64,000 nucleotides of DNA from TMP-24 sp046348855. Its GTDB lineage: Bacteria > Pseudomonadota > Alphaproteobacteria > Rhodobacterales > Rhodobacteraceae. Position numbers and translations under genes: made by a program. Under the pieces are notes generated by a model. That model was not told where the DNA came from and ran no database searches. It saw nothing but the letters and a program-made list of their open reading frames with translations. Below are positions 27,842 through 36,724 of this stretch, one piece after another; within the stretch, counting starts at the first letter, position 1; each line of letters opens with the position of its first letter. The stretch spans positions 1-64,000 of the forward strand of contig JAXMDK010000003.1 in NCBI GenBank assembly GCA_046348855.1, given 5' to 3'.

Positions 27842-27853
27842 GTGAGCGATAAC
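27842..27853. promoter_or_regulatory. LacI-type operator-like site upstream of aglE
   Basis: GTGAGCGATAAC matches the perfect palindrome GTTAGCGCTAAC, found upstream of zwf in this window, at 10 of 12 positions including the central CG. It sits in the 256-base divergent gap between aglE and the glucokinase gene, so one bound repressor could act on both. The role is inferred. No LacI-family regulator gene is in the window. Confidence 0.4.
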
Positions 27854-28023
27854 AAACCCTGATCTCCTGTCAATGGAATTGGCTTCTCATGCAACAACCA
27901 AAAGATGATCTGGCTTTCCGCCCTTGGCGGCGGCCCGGCCACGGCCGGGCTTGATGCCCGGCGCGAAAAGGCCGTAAGTGACGGACAAACCGCAGCCCAT
28001 GCGCACTATCCGGCGAGAGGTCC

Positions 28024-29004
28024 ATGTCCCGTTCCCCAACCCACGGCGGCCCGATGCTTGCCGCCGACATCGGCGGCACCAACACGCGCGTCGCGCTGAT
28101 CCGCGACGGGCGGGTCGACCGCTCGTCGATCCGGCGTTTCGCCAATGCCGGCCAGACGGGGCTGGGGCCGATCCTGTCCGCCTATCTGCGCGACGCCGGC
28201 GTCCGCGACTGCCGGGGCGCGTCGGTCGCCGTCGCCGGCCCGGTCCAGAACGGGGTCGCGGAAATGACCAACCTCGACTGGACGATCACGCCCGATGCCA
28301 TCCGCGCCGCGACCGGGGCCGATCTGGTGGCGATCCTGAACGACCTGCAGGCCCAGGGCCATGCGCTGGACCGGCTGACGCCCGACAGCCTGCGCACCAT
28401 CCTGCCCGGCGCCGCCAGCCCCCGCCCCGGCGCGCGGCTGGTGATCGGCGTCGGCACCGGCTTCAACGCCGCGCCGGTCCACCGCACCCGGGTCGGCGTC
28501 TTCGTCGCCGCGTCGGAATGCGGCCACGAAAGCCTGCCGGTCAGGGAGGCCGACGAGGTGCGACTGGCAGAGAGCCTCGCCCAGATCCACGGTTTCGTCG
28601 GGATCGAGGATGTCCTGTCCGGCCGGGGCCTGGAGCGGCTTCATGGCTGGTGCGCGACCGAGGCGGGCACGGCGAGCGACCTGTCGGCCGCCGACATCAT
28701 GGCGCACATCGGCGGGGGTAAAGACCCCGTCGCGCTCAGGACGCGCGACATGTTCCTTGCCTTTCTGGGCCGGGTCGTCGGCGATCTGGCGCTGGTCCAC
28801 CTGCCGTTCGAAGGGATCTATATGATCGGCGGCGTCGCCCGCGCCTTCACTGACTATCTGGCCGCCGGCCCCTTCCCGCAGGCCTTCCGCGACAAGGGCC
28901 GGTTCGCGGCGTTCATGGACGACTTCCCGGTCAAGGTCATCGAAGACGACTATGCGGCGCTGGAAGGTTGCGCCGATCATCTGGCCCAGATCGCCGGCCA
29001 CTGA
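28024..29004 (+). CDS. glk: Glucokinase
   Basis: A 326-residue cytosolic kinase that phosphorylates glucose released by AglA. The phosphate-binding motif is AADIGGTNTRVALIRDG at the N-terminus, followed by AGPVQNGVAEMTNLDWTI, LNDLQAQGHAL and VGTGFNAAPV. It is transcribed divergently from aglE and convergently with pgi. Family length and motifs fit bacterial Glk rather than a ROK kinase, which would carry a Cys-rich zinc motif that is absent here. Confidence 0.92.
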   Translation: MSRSPTHGGPMLAADIGGTNTRVALIRDGRVDRSSIRRFANAGQTGLGPILSAYLRDAGVRDCRGASVAVAGPVQNGVAEMTNLDWTITPDAIRAATGADLVAILNDLQAQGHALDRLTPDSLRTILPGAASPRPGARLVIGVGTGFNAAPVHRTRVGVFVAASECGHESLPVREADEVRLAESLAQIHGFVGIEDVLSGRGLERLHGWCATEAGTASDLSAADIMAHIGGGKDPVALRTRDMFLAFLGRVVGDLALVHLPFEGIYMIGGVARAFTDYLAAGPFPQAFRDKGRFAAFMDDFPVKVIEDDYAALEGCADHLAQIAGH

Positions 29005-29020
29005 GGCCCGGCGGGCCGCC

Positions 29021-30616
29021 TCAGGCGCCGCGCAGATAGTCGACCAGCATCGCCGTCGAGCCGTCGGTGGCCGTGCCGCGCCCTTCCAGGACCGGCTGCA
29101 AGGCCAGCGCCAGTTCCTTGCCCAGTTCCACCCCCCACTGGTCGAAGGAATTGATCCCGAGGATCACCCCTTCGACAAAGACCCGGTGTTCGTAAAGGGC
29201 AATGATCTGGCCCAGAGCAAAGGGCGTCAACTGCGGGAACAGCAAGGTGGTGGACGGCCGGTTGCCGGGAAAGACCCGGTGGCGGGCCTGGCGGTCGAGT
29301 TCCGTCCCGGTCAGGCCCTTCTTCGCCATCACCGCCCGCGCCTCGTCCAGGCTGCGGCCCTTCATCAGCGCCTCGGACTGCGCCAGGCAGTTGGCCATCA
29401 ACAGCAGGTGCTGGTGGGCCAGGTCGGGTTCGTGGCCTTCCCGCGCCAGCAGGAATTCGCAGGGAACGATCCGGGTGCCCTGGTGGATCAGCTGGTAAAA
29501 GGCGTGCTGGCCGTTGGTGCCGGGCTCGCCCCAGACCACCGGACCGGATTGCTCGGTCAGGTCAGTGCCGTCCATGGCCACCCGCTTGCCATTTGACTCC
29601 ATCTCGAGCTGTTGCAGATAAGCGGGCAGGCGCGACAGCCGCTGGTCGTAGGGCAGCACCGCGCGGGTGGAAAAGCCGCAGATCTGGTTGTGCCAGATGC
29701 CGACCAGCGCCAGCAGGACCGGCAGGCTTTCGGCGAAGGGCGCGTCGCGGAAATGCGCGTCCATCGCCGCCCCGCCCGCCAGGAATTCGTCGAACCGTTC
29801 CGGCCCGATGGCGATCATCAGCGACAGCCCGATCGGACCCCACATCGAGTAGCGCCCGCCGACCCAGTCGGCAAAGCCGAAGACGCGGGCGTCGTCGATG
29901 CCGAAGGCAGCAGTCTTGTCCCGCGCGGTCGAGACGGCGGCGAATTGCGCGGCGGGATCGTCCACCTTCGCCGCCATCCACCGGCGCGCGGTTTCGGCAT
30001 TGGTCATCGTCTCGATGGTGGTGAAGGTCTTGGAGGCGACGATCACCAGCGTCGTTTCCGGGTTCAGCCCCTTCAGCACGTCGTGGGCATGCGCCCCGTC
30101 GACGTTCGACACGAAATGCGCCCGTGGCCCATCGGCGTAGGGGGCCAGCGCGAGGCACGCCATCGCCGGGCCAAGGTCCGACCCGCCGATGCCAATGTTG
30201 ACAACGTCGGTGATCGCACCGCCCTGCCCGCGAAACCGCCCGGCGCGCACATCCGCCACAAAGCCCGCCATGCGGGCATGGGTGGCGCGCACCTCGGGCA
30301 TCACGTCCTGCCCGTCAACCAGCACCGAGCCGCCAAGGTTGCGCAAGGCGGTGTGCAGGACGGCACGGCCTTCGGTTTCGTTGATCTTTTCGCCGGCGAA
30401 CATCGCGTCGCGCCGGCTGGCGACACCGGCCGCCTCGGCCAGCCGGATCAACAGGTCGCGGGCATGGGCGTCAACCGTGGTCTTGGAATAATCGAACAAA
30501 AGCTCACCTGCCCTCGCCGAAAAATGCCGGGCACGATCAGGCTTTTCGAACAATGCCGTAATCTTTTGCCCGGCATTGTCGTGGCGGTGGTTTCTCAGAT
30601 CGTCCCACAGGCTCAT
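29021..30616 (-). CDS. pgi: Glucose-6-phosphate isomerase
   Basis: A 531-residue cytosolic isomerase interconverting glucose 6-phosphate and fructose 6-phosphate. Visible signatures are INIGIGGSDLGPAMA, SKTFTTIETMTNA, DWVGGRYSMWGPIGLS and VVWGEPGTNGQHAFYQ, which holds the catalytic Glu. Length is near the family norm. It is the third gene of the zwf-pgl-pgi operon, seven bases after pgl. The order suggests that glucose 6-phosphate is fed mainly to the Entner-Doudoroff or pentose phosphate route, as is common in Rhodobacterales. That is inference. Confidence 0.95.
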   Translation of the reverse strand: MSLWDDLRNHRHDNAGQKITALFEKPDRARHFSARAGELLFDYSKTTVDAHARDLLIRLAEAAGVASRRDAMFAGEKINETEGRAVLHTALRNLGGSVLVDGQDVMPEVRATHARMAGFVADVRAGRFRGQGGAITDVVNIGIGGSDLGPAMACLALAPYADGPRAHFVSNVDGAHAHDVLKGLNPETTLVIVASKTFTTIETMTNAETARRWMAAKVDDPAAQFAAVSTARDKTAAFGIDDARVFGFADWVGGRYSMWGPIGLSLMIAIGPERFDEFLAGGAAMDAHFRDAPFAESLPVLLALVGIWHNQICGFSTRAVLPYDQRLSRLPAYLQQLEMESNGKRVAMDGTDLTEQSGPVVWGEPGTNGQHAFYQLIHQGTRIVPCEFLLAREGHEPDLAHQHLLLMANCLAQSEALMKGRSLDEARAVMAKKGLTGTELDRQARHRVFPGNRPSTTLLFPQLTPFALGQIIALYEHRVFVEGVILGINSFDQWGVELGKELALALQPVLEGRGTATDGSTAMLVDYLRGA

Positions 30617-30623
30617 CTTGTCC

Positions 30624-31295
30624 TCATTCCGCCCAGTGGACGGTCGCGTTGGCCAGAAGCGCCCGGATCGGCGCGGCTTCGGGCGGCAGGCTCTCGGCCC
30701 GTTCGATGGCGGCGCGCTTTTCGGCGCCGGTGATCAGCACATGGATCGCCATCGCGTCGGCCAGCGCCCGCGCGCTCAGCGTCACCCGTGGCTCGTCGGC
30801 GGCGGCGGCGCGCATCGGCAGGACGACCGGCGCATCGGGGGCCAGCGCCTCGGCCAGCCGGTCGCCGCCGGGAAAGAGCGAGGCGGTGTGCATGTCCGCC
30901 CCCATCCCCAGAAGCAGGACCGACAGCGGCAGGTGCGGCGACACGGCGGCGGCGATGCGGTCCATCGCCGCTTCGGGCTCGGGCGCGTCGGCATAGAGCG
31001 ACACGAACGAAGCCTGCGCCGCCGGCCCCTTCAGAAGCCGTTGGCGGATCAGCTTGGCGTTCGAACGGTCGCTGTCCTCGGGCACCCAGCGTTCGTCGTT
31101 GGGGATGACCGTCACCCGGTCCCAGCCGATGTCCAGCCCCGACAGGATATCGAAGACCTGGCCCGGCGTGGTGCCGCCCGGCACCGAGAAACTGGCCCGT
31201 TCATTCTGGCGCAGCGCCATGTTCAGGCCGCTGGCCAGTTGGTCGGCCACCGCGAACATCATCAGTTCGCGGTCAGGATAGTCGATGAACTTCAT
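30624..31295 (-). CDS. pgl: 6-phosphogluconolactonase
   Basis: A 223-residue enzyme (DevB/Pgl type) that hydrolyses 6-phosphogluconolactone made by Zwf. Conserved blocks are FSVPGGTTPGQVFDILS, DWDRVTVIPNDERWVPEDS-like DRVTVIPNDERWVPED, and SVLLLGMGADMHTASLFPG. The ATG at 31295 overlaps the zwf stop by 4 bases (ATGA), a strong sign of coupled translation. The longer frame starts inside zwf. Confidence 0.94.
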   Translation of the reverse strand: MKFIDYPDRELMMFAVADQLASGLNMALRQNERASFSVPGGTTPGQVFDILSGLDIGWDRVTVIPNDERWVPEDSDRSNAKLIRQRLLKGPAAQASFVSLYADAPEPEAAMDRIAAAVSPHLPLSVLLLGMGADMHTASLFPGGDRLAEALAPDAPVVLPMRAAAADEPRVTLSARALADAMAIHVLITGAEKRAAIERAESLPPEAAPIRALLANATVHWAE

Positions 31296-32746
31296 TCCCG
31301 GATCTCCCGCCACCTTCGCCCGTCGCGGTGCAGAAGCATCAGCGCATCCTCCGGCCCGCTCGACCCCGGATCATAGGGCTTCGGCCGGTCGCCCCGCGCC
31401 TCCCAGCCGGCGATGATCGGATCGACCCAGGCCCAGGCGGCCTCGACCTCGTCGCCGCGCATGAACAGCGTCTGGTTGCCGCGGATCACGTCCATGATCA
31501 GCCGCTCGTAGGCGTCGGGAATGTCGGCCCCTTCAGCCCCCAACGCCTCGGCGAAGGACATGTCCAGCGGCACCTCGGTCAGCCGCATGCCGCCAGGGCC
31601 GGGTTCCTTGATCATCACGCTCAGCGTCATGCCCTCGTTCGGTTGCAGCCGGATCGACAGGACATTCTCGTGCCAGCCCTCGGCGTCGCCGAAGATCGAA
31701 TGCGGCACCTCCTTGAAGACCACCGCGATTTCCGAGGCCCGCGCCCGCAGCTTCTTGCCAGTGCGCAGATAGAAAGGCGTGCCCTTCCAGCGCCAGTTGG
31801 CGACGTTGACCTTCAGCGCGATGTAGCTTTCGGTGATCGAGGCCGGGTTTTCGGCGTCCTGCACATAGGCGGGCTCGGTCTTGGTCGCCCGGTACTGGCC
31901 GCGCACGATCTCGTCGGGGTGAACGGGCTGGAGCGCGTGGATCACCTTCAGCTTTTCGTCCCGGACCGCGTCGGGATCGAACTTGTAGGGCGCCTCCATC
32001 GCGATCAGGCACAGAAGCTGCATCATGTGGTTCTGAACCATGTCCCGCATGGCGCCCGACTTGTCGTAATAGGCCCCCCGCCCGCCCACGCCCACGGTTT
32101 CGGCGACCGTGATCTGCACATGGTCGACATGGCGGGCGTTCCACAATGGCTCGAACAGGATGTTGGCAAAGCGGACCGCCATCAGGTTCTGGACGGTTTC
32201 CTTGCCGAGGTAATGGTCGATCCGGTAGATCTGGTGTTCGGTGAAATGCGAGGCGAGCGTTTCGTTCAACTCGTGCGCCGTGGCACGGTCGCGGCCGAAA
32301 GGCTTTTCCACCACGATGCGCGCATCCGGCCGGGCAATGCCGAACCGATGCAGCCGTTCGGCCAGTTCACCGAAGAGCGTCGGCGCCACCGAGAAATAGT
32401 AGGCCTGCACCACATCGGCACGCACCACCGCCTTCAGCCGGTCCCATCCCCGGTCGCCGGTCGCGTCGATCTGCACATAGGCCAGGTGCGCCAGGAACCG
32501 TTCGACCAGATCGCCCTGGCGCTTGGCGGCATCGACGAACTCGGCGATGGCGGTGGCGGCAAAGGCACGGAACGCGGCATCGTCCATTTCGGCGCGGGCG
32601 GCACCGATGATCCGGGCATCTTCGGGGATCTGACCGCCGACAAAGCGGCGGAACAGCCCCGGCAGGATCTTGCGCCGCGCCAGATCGCCGGTGCCGCCGA
32701 ACACGACGAGATCGAACGTATCGACCGGAATGACGCGCGAGACCAT
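31292..32746 (-). CDS. zwf: Glucose-6-phosphate 1-dehydrogenase
   Basis: A 484-residue dehydrogenase that starts the oxidative pentose phosphate and Entner-Doudoroff pathways. The NAD(P)-binding motif is FGGTGDLARRKILPGLF (about 16-32) and the catalytic site is RIDHYLGKE with Asp about 177 and His about 178. FEPLWN and YRATKTEPAYV-like segments follow in order. It is the first gene of zwf-pgl-pgi. A perfect 12-bp palindrome lies 24 bases upstream of the start codon and probably controls the operon. Confidence 0.96.
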   Translation of the reverse strand: MVSRVIPVDTFDLVVFGGTGDLARRKILPGLFRRFVGGQIPEDARIIGAARAEMDDAAFRAFAATAIAEFVDAAKRQGDLVERFLAHLAYVQIDATGDRGWDRLKAVVRADVVQAYYFSVAPTLFGELAERLHRFGIARPDARIVVEKPFGRDRATAHELNETLASHFTEHQIYRIDHYLGKETVQNLMAVRFANILFEPLWNARHVDHVQITVAETVGVGGRGAYYDKSGAMRDMVQNHMMQLLCLIAMEAPYKFDPDAVRDEKLKVIHALQPVHPDEIVRGQYRATKTEPAYVQDAENPASITESYIALKVNVANWRWKGTPFYLRTGKKLRARASEIAVVFKEVPHSIFGDAEGWHENVLSIRLQPNEGMTLSVMIKEPGPGGMRLTEVPLDMSFAEALGAEGADIPDAYERLIMDVIRGNQTLFMRGDEVEAAWAWVDPIIAGWEARGDRPKPYDPGSSGPEDALMLLHRDGRRWREIRE

Positions 32747-32769
32747 GTGTTCCTCATCTCCGATGCGCT

Positions 32770-32781
32770 GTTAGCGCTAAC
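32770..32781. promoter_or_regulatory. LacI-type operator palindrome upstream of zwf
   Basis: GTTAGCGCTAAC is a perfect 12-bp palindrome with central CG, the hallmark of LacI-family operators. A partial second copy, CTTAGCGC, follows at 32790-32797. It lies just upstream of the zwf start on the minus strand, where bound protein would block transcription. A 10-of-12 match lies upstream of aglE. Confidence 0.6.
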
Positions 32782-32921
32782 GGCAGGCTCTTAGCGCCTT
32801 CCCGAATGCAAGTCTAGCATCGCTTTCCGGCCAGAGCCAAGCACCCCTGTCCACCCCCGGCCCAATCCGCGCGCCTGCCGGCTTGACGGCGGGGCGCGGC
32901 TCGCTTACCTGTCGTGGCGTC

Positions 32922-32995
32922 GCGGGTGTAGCTCAATGGTAGAGCCGCAGCTTCCCAAGCTGATGACGAGGGTTCGATTCCCTTCACCCGCTCCA
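32922..32995 (+). tRNA. tRNA-Gly (anticodon CCC)
   Basis: A 74-base cloverleaf with the 3' CCA encoded. The acceptor arms GCGGGTG and CACCCGC pair fully. The D arm is GCTC/GAGC, the anticodon loop TTCCCAA gives anticodon CCC for GGG codons, and the T loop is TTCGATT. The top pair of the anticodon stem is mismatched (G opposite A), while the other four pairs hold. It lies between zwf and the thiolase gene. Confidence 0.95.
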
Positions 32996-33097
32996 CTCCC
33001 CCAAAACCGCTGGCGGTCGTCGGCTCGAACAATAGACTGCCGCGCGAAGCGATCCGGGCCAGGCGATTCCCCGGTCCTGCACAAGGGGAGAGCGAAC

Positions 33098-34303
33098 ATG
33101 GCCGAGGCATTCATCTGCGACGCGGTGCGCACGCCGGTCGGGCGCTATGGCGGGGCCTTGTCGCCGGTGCGCACCGACGATCTGGCGGCGCTGCCGATTG
33201 CGGCGCTGATGGCGCGCAATCCTGCGGTTGACTGGGCGGCGGTCGATGACGTGATCCTGGGCTGCGCCAACCAGGCGGGCGAGGACAACCGCAATGTCGC
33301 GCGCATGGCGGTGCTTCTGTCCGGGCTGCCGCTGACGGTGCCGGGGTCGACGGTGAACCGGCTGTGCGGGTCGGGGCTCGATGCGGTGGGGTCGGCGGCG
33401 CGGGCGATCCGGTCAGGCGACGCCGGGCTGATGATCGCGGGCGGGGTCGAAAGCATGTCGCGCGCGCCCTTCGTCATGCCCAAGGCCGCGTCGGCCTTTT
33501 CGCGTGACAATGCGGTCTACGACACGACCATCGGCTGGCGCTTCGTGAACCCGAAGATGAAGGCCGCCTTCGGCACCGACTCCATGCCCGAGACCGCCGA
33601 TAACCTGGCCGAACTTCACGCCATCAGCCGCGCCGATCAGGACGCCCTTGCGCTGCGTAGCCAGGCGCGGTGGGCGGCGGCCGATGCGGCGGGGCGGTTC
33701 GCCGATGAACTGATCCCGGTCGTCCTGCCGCAGAAGAAGGGCGATCCGCTGGTCATCGGCCGCGATGAACATCCGCGCCCGCAGACCGGCGCCGCAGACC
33801 TGGCGAAGCTGCGCGGCGTGAACGGGCCGGACAAGACGGTGACGGCCGGCAATGCCTCGGGCGTCAACGATGGCGCGGCGGCGCTGCTGATCGCCTCCGA
33901 GGCGCAGGCCCGCGCCCAGGGCCTGACGCCGCGCGCCCGCATCCTCGGCATGGCCGCCGCCGGGGTCGAGCCGCGGATCATGGGCATCGGCCCGGTGCCG
34001 GCGGTGCGGAAGCTCCTGGCCCAGACCGGCCTGACGCTCGACCAGATCGACCTGATCGAACTGAACGAAGCCTTCGCCGCCCAGGCGCTGGCGGTCACCC
34101 GCGCGCTCGGCCTGCCCGACGACGCCGAACATGTGAACCCCAACGGCGGCGCGATCGCCATCGGCCATCCCCTCGGCATGTCGGGCGCGCGGCTGGCCGC
34201 TACCGCCACCTACGAGCTTCAGCGCCGCAAGGGCCGCTACGCATTGTGCTGCATGTGCATCGGCGTCGGCCAGGGCATCGCGCTGCTGATCGAGCGGGTC
34301 TGA
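33098..34303 (+). CDS. pcaF: 3-oxoadipyl-CoA/acetyl-CoA thiolase (PcaF-like)
   Basis: A 401-residue thiolase. The nucleophile Cys is at residue 90 in NRLCGSGLDAVG. The later motifs are VNPNGGAIAIGHPLGMSGAR, with the catalytic His, and LCCMCIGVGQG with the second Cys. The segments GCANQAGEDNRNVARMA, DTTIGWRFVNP and MPETADNLA match PcaF/PaaJ beta-ketoadipyl-CoA thiolases more closely than biosynthetic PhaA. The length equals that of PcaF. No other pca or paa gene is adjacent, so a general acetyl-CoA acetyltransferase role is possible. The ATG at 33098 is preceded by AAGGGGAGAG. Confidence 0.88.
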   Translation: MAEAFICDAVRTPVGRYGGALSPVRTDDLAALPIAALMARNPAVDWAAVDDVILGCANQAGEDNRNVARMAVLLSGLPLTVPGSTVNRLCGSGLDAVGSAARAIRSGDAGLMIAGGVESMSRAPFVMPKAASAFSRDNAVYDTTIGWRFVNPKMKAAFGTDSMPETADNLAELHAISRADQDALALRSQARWAAADAAGRFADELIPVVLPQKKGDPLVIGRDEHPRPQTGAADLAKLRGVNGPDKTVTAGNASGVNDGAAALLIASEAQARAQGLTPRARILGMAAAGVEPRIMGIGPVPAVRKLLAQTGLTLDQIDLIELNEAFAAQALAVTRALGLPDDAEHVNPNGGAIAIGHPLGMSGARLAATATYELQRRKGRYALCCMCIGVGQGIALLIERV

Positions 34304-34364
34304 TTTCCTCTGGCCGAAGCGCGCGGCATTGGCTAGGCAGGGCCGTCACTTGAAGGAGGAAATC

Positions 34365-34715
34365 ATGGCCGACATCACCCGTCTCGAACCCGGCAAGCGC
34401 ATGTCGAATGCCGTCATACACAACGGCATCGTCTATCTGGCCGGCGTGGTCGGCGAACCGAAGGGCACCGTCGCCAGCCAGACCAAGGAAGTGCTGGCCG
34501 AGATCGACCGGCTGCTGGCGCTGGCCGGGTCGGACAAGACCCGCATCCTGCGCGCGCAGATCTGGCTGGCCGACATCAAGACCTTCGACCAGATGAACGG
34601 CGTCTGGGACGCCTGGGTCGCCCCCGGCAATCCCCCGGCCCGCGCCACCGGCGAAGCCAAGCTGGCGACGCCCGACTATCTGGTGGAAATCATCGTCACC
34701 GCCGCGCAGAAGTAA
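34365..34715 (+). CDS. RidA family protein (YjgF/YER057c/UK114)
   Basis: A 116-residue small trimeric protein. RidA members hydrolyse reactive enamine/imine intermediates released by PLP enzymes. Visible family segments are MSNAVIHNGIVYLAGVVG, TKEVLAEIDRLLALAGSDKTRILRAQIWLADI and PPARATGEAKLATPDYLVEIIVTAA. The last includes the Arg that holds the substrate carboxylate. The ATG at 34365 has a perfect AGGAGG. It may be cotranscribed with the thiolase, 61 bases upstream. Confidence 0.9.
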   Translation: MADITRLEPGKRMSNAVIHNGIVYLAGVVGEPKGTVASQTKEVLAEIDRLLALAGSDKTRILRAQIWLADIKTFDQMNGVWDAWVAPGNPPARATGEAKLATPDYLVEIIVTAAQK

Positions 34716-34759
34716 GCCGGCGCTGCGAACTGGGGCGCGGCCCGTCACGGCCCGCCCCG

Positions 34760-36034
34760 TCACAGCCGGGAAAAGGCGTCCTTCTGGCGCGCTGTCCAGC
34801 GCACGCGGATCGTGTGGCCAGCCTCGGCCTCGCTTTCCGACAGCACCACCCCCGCCGCATGCAGCCAGGCCCGGGCCTTGCCGGCGCTGAACGGCACGGC
34901 GATCTCTTCCTCGCTCTGCGCCTCGCCCAAGGTCTCGGCAATCGCCGCCAGCAGCCCCTCCACCCCTTCGCCGGTTACGGCGCTGACCGCGTGGATGCCG
35001 GGCGAACGCGCGTCCTGCCGCAGAAGCGCCGCCCGCGCCTCGACCCCCAGCAGGTCGATCTTGTTCCAGACCTCGAACATCGGCACATCGGCGTCGACGC
35101 CCAGGCTTTCGAGGATTTCGCCGACATCGGCCGCCTGTTCCTCGGTTTCGGGGTGGGCGATGTCGCGCACGTGCAGGATCAGGTCGGCCTCCAGCACCTC
35201 CTCGAGCGTGGCGCGGAAGGCGGCGACCAACTGGGTCGGCAGGTCCGAGATGAAACCCACCGTGTCCGACAGGATGATCTTCTGGCCGTTCGGCAGCGTC
35301 ACCCCGCGCATGGTCGGGTCGAGCGTCGCGAACAGCATGTCCCGGGCCAGCACCTCGGCGCCGGTCAGGCGGTTGAACAGGGTCGACTTGCCGGCGTTGG
35401 TGTAGCCCGCCAGCGCCACGACCGGAAACGGCACCTTGCGCCGCGCCGCGCGGTGCAGTTCGCGCGTCTTGACCACCTTGGCCAGCTGGCGGCGGATCTT
35501 CACCACCTCTTCGTCGATGGCCCGGCGGTCGGCCTCCATCTGCGTCTCGCCGGGACCGCCGACAAAGCCGAGGCCGCCGCGCTGGCGTTCGAGGTGGGTC
35601 CAGGCCCGGACCAGCCGGCTGCGCTGGTAGGACAGCGCCGCCAGTTCGACCTGCAACACCCCTTCGCGGGTGCGGGCGCGGTTGGCGAAGATTTCAAGGA
35701 TCAGCCCGGTGCGGTCCAGAAGCTTGACCCCCCAGGCCTTTTCCAGATTGCGCTGCTGGACCGGGCTGACCGCGCCGTCGACCAGCACCAGCCCGACCTC
35801 CAGCGCCTCGAACCTTGCCTTCAGTTCGGCGATCTTGCCGGACCCGAACAGCATCCCGGCCTGCGCCTTGGCCAGGCGCACCACCTCGGCCCCGGCCACC
35901 ACCAGATCGGGCAGCGCCGCGGCCAGCGAGACCGCCTCGGCCAGCGCCAGTTCGGGCGCACGGCGGCGGCCGGCCTTCATGTCGGGATGGAGGACATAGG
36001 CCCGCATCGGCGGCGCCCCGGTCGCATTGTCCAA
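34760..36034 (-). CDS. hflX: GTPase HflX
   Basis: A 424-residue ribosome-associated GTPase that splits stalled 70S ribosomes. An N-terminal HflX domain (ALPDLVVAGAEVVRLAKAQAGMLFGSGKIAEL) leads to the G domain with P-loop VVALAGYTNAGKSTLFNRLTG, DTVGFISDLPTQLVAAFRATLEEV and FEVWNKIDLL. The start is uncertain: a TTG at 36034 (MDNATGAPPMRAYVLHP) gives a family-like N-terminus, while an ATG at 36007 is nine codons in. Neither has a strong ribosome binding site. It follows hfq by 17 bases, the usual hfq-hflX pair. Confidence 0.93.
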   Translation of the reverse strand: MDNATGAPPMRAYVLHPDMKAGRRRAPELALAEAVSLAAALPDLVVAGAEVVRLAKAQAGMLFGSGKIAELKARFEALEVGLVLVDGAVSPVQQRNLEKAWGVKLLDRTGLILEIFANRARTREGVLQVELAALSYQRSRLVRAWTHLERQRGGLGFVGGPGETQMEADRRAIDEEVVKIRRQLAKVVKTRELHRAARRKVPFPVVALAGYTNAGKSTLFNRLTGAEVLARDMLFATLDPTMRGVTLPNGQKIILSDTVGFISDLPTQLVAAFRATLEEVLEADLILHVRDIAHPETEEQAADVGEILESLGVDADVPMFEVWNKIDLLGVEARAALLRQDARSPGIHAVSAVTGEGVEGLLAAIAETLGEAQSEEEIAVPFSAGKARAWLHAAGVVLSESEAEAGHTIRVRWTARQKDAFSRL

Positions 36035-36051
36035 AGTCTGGTCGGAAATGC

Positions 36052-36285
36052 TCAGTCCTCGCCCTCGTAGAGCGAGATCGGCTGGCCGGGCATGATGGTC
36101 GAGATCGCGTGCTTGTAGACAAGCTGCGACTGGCCATCGCGGCGCAAGAGCACGCAGAAATTGTCGAACCAGGTGATCACACCCTGCAGCTTGACGCCGT
36201 TGATGAGGAAGATGGTGACGGAAACCTTTGCCTTGCGGACCTGATTGAGAAAAGCGTCCTGCAAATTCTGCTTGTCTGCAGCCAT
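36052..36285 (-). CDS. hfq: RNA chaperone Hfq
   Basis: A 77-residue Sm-fold hexameric RNA chaperone that pairs small RNAs with mRNAs. The Sm1 motif (VTIFLINGVKLQGVITWFDNFCVLL) and Sm2 motif (QLVYKHAISTIMP, with the YKH proximal-site signature) are intact. The N-terminus NLQDAFLNQVRK is typical. The short C-terminal tail (GQPISLYEGED) is normal for alphaproteobacteria. The ATG at 36285 is used; the longer frame adds a non-conserved charged leader. It is followed by hflX. Confidence 0.97.
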   Translation of the reverse strand: MAADKQNLQDAFLNQVRKAKVSVTIFLINGVKLQGVITWFDNFCVLLRRDGQSQLVYKHAISTIMPGQPISLYEGED

Positions 36286-36426
36286 TTTGGTTATGCCTCG
36301 TTCTGATATGCGCGGTTCTGGCGCCCCACGGTGGCTCTCCGGGGGCTTGTTCTTAGTATGCGCACGGTTTTTTTCTTTCGCCACCCCAAAATCATGGGGC
36401 AATGCCAGCCTGTTGACGCAACGGCA

Positions 36427-36600
36427 TCAATTCTTCGGGCAGTTCGGCGGGGCGACATCCTTGATCCGCGCCACGGCGGGCTTGTCGCCTTCGCAGGCGG
36501 TCATCGGCGCGCGGCCACGGTTGCAGGCAGAGAGCAGCGCCAGCGCGCACAGCACTGCCACGCCGGCCCAGGGCCGCAGGGGTCGGAATATGCCGGGCAC
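36427..36600 (-). CDS. Small predicted lipoprotein, function unknown
   Basis: A 57-residue reading frame between the ABC binding protein gene and hfq, found by translating the gap. It starts at a GTG at 36600 with GGAG eight bases upstream. The sequence has a short basic N-terminus (PGIFRPLRPW), a hydrophobic core (AGVAVLCALALLSAC) ending in a lipobox LSAC with the lipidated Cys at about 26, and a mature part of 32 residues with two further Cys (MTACEGDKPAVARIKDVAPPNC). I recognise no family. The lipobox, ribosome binding site and GC3-rich codons make it credible. Confidence 0.6.
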   Translation of the reverse strand: MPGIFRPLRPWAGVAVLCALALLSACNRGRAPMTACEGDKPAVARIKDVAPPNCPKN

Positions 36601-36724
36601 TGTCACTTCTCCATCCTGACGACCTGTCCGGCTCTTTTAGCGCGATTTGCGGCTCAGCCAAGCCCCGTTGACGGTGCGGCGCGCGAAGATTGCCCCCGCG
36701 CGCCGGATTCGGTTACCGAAGCGC

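Noticed and set aside
32936..33097. A 54-residue N-terminal extension of the thiolase
   Set aside because: It begins inside tRNA-Gly. The thiolase fold and a ribosome binding site start at 33098.
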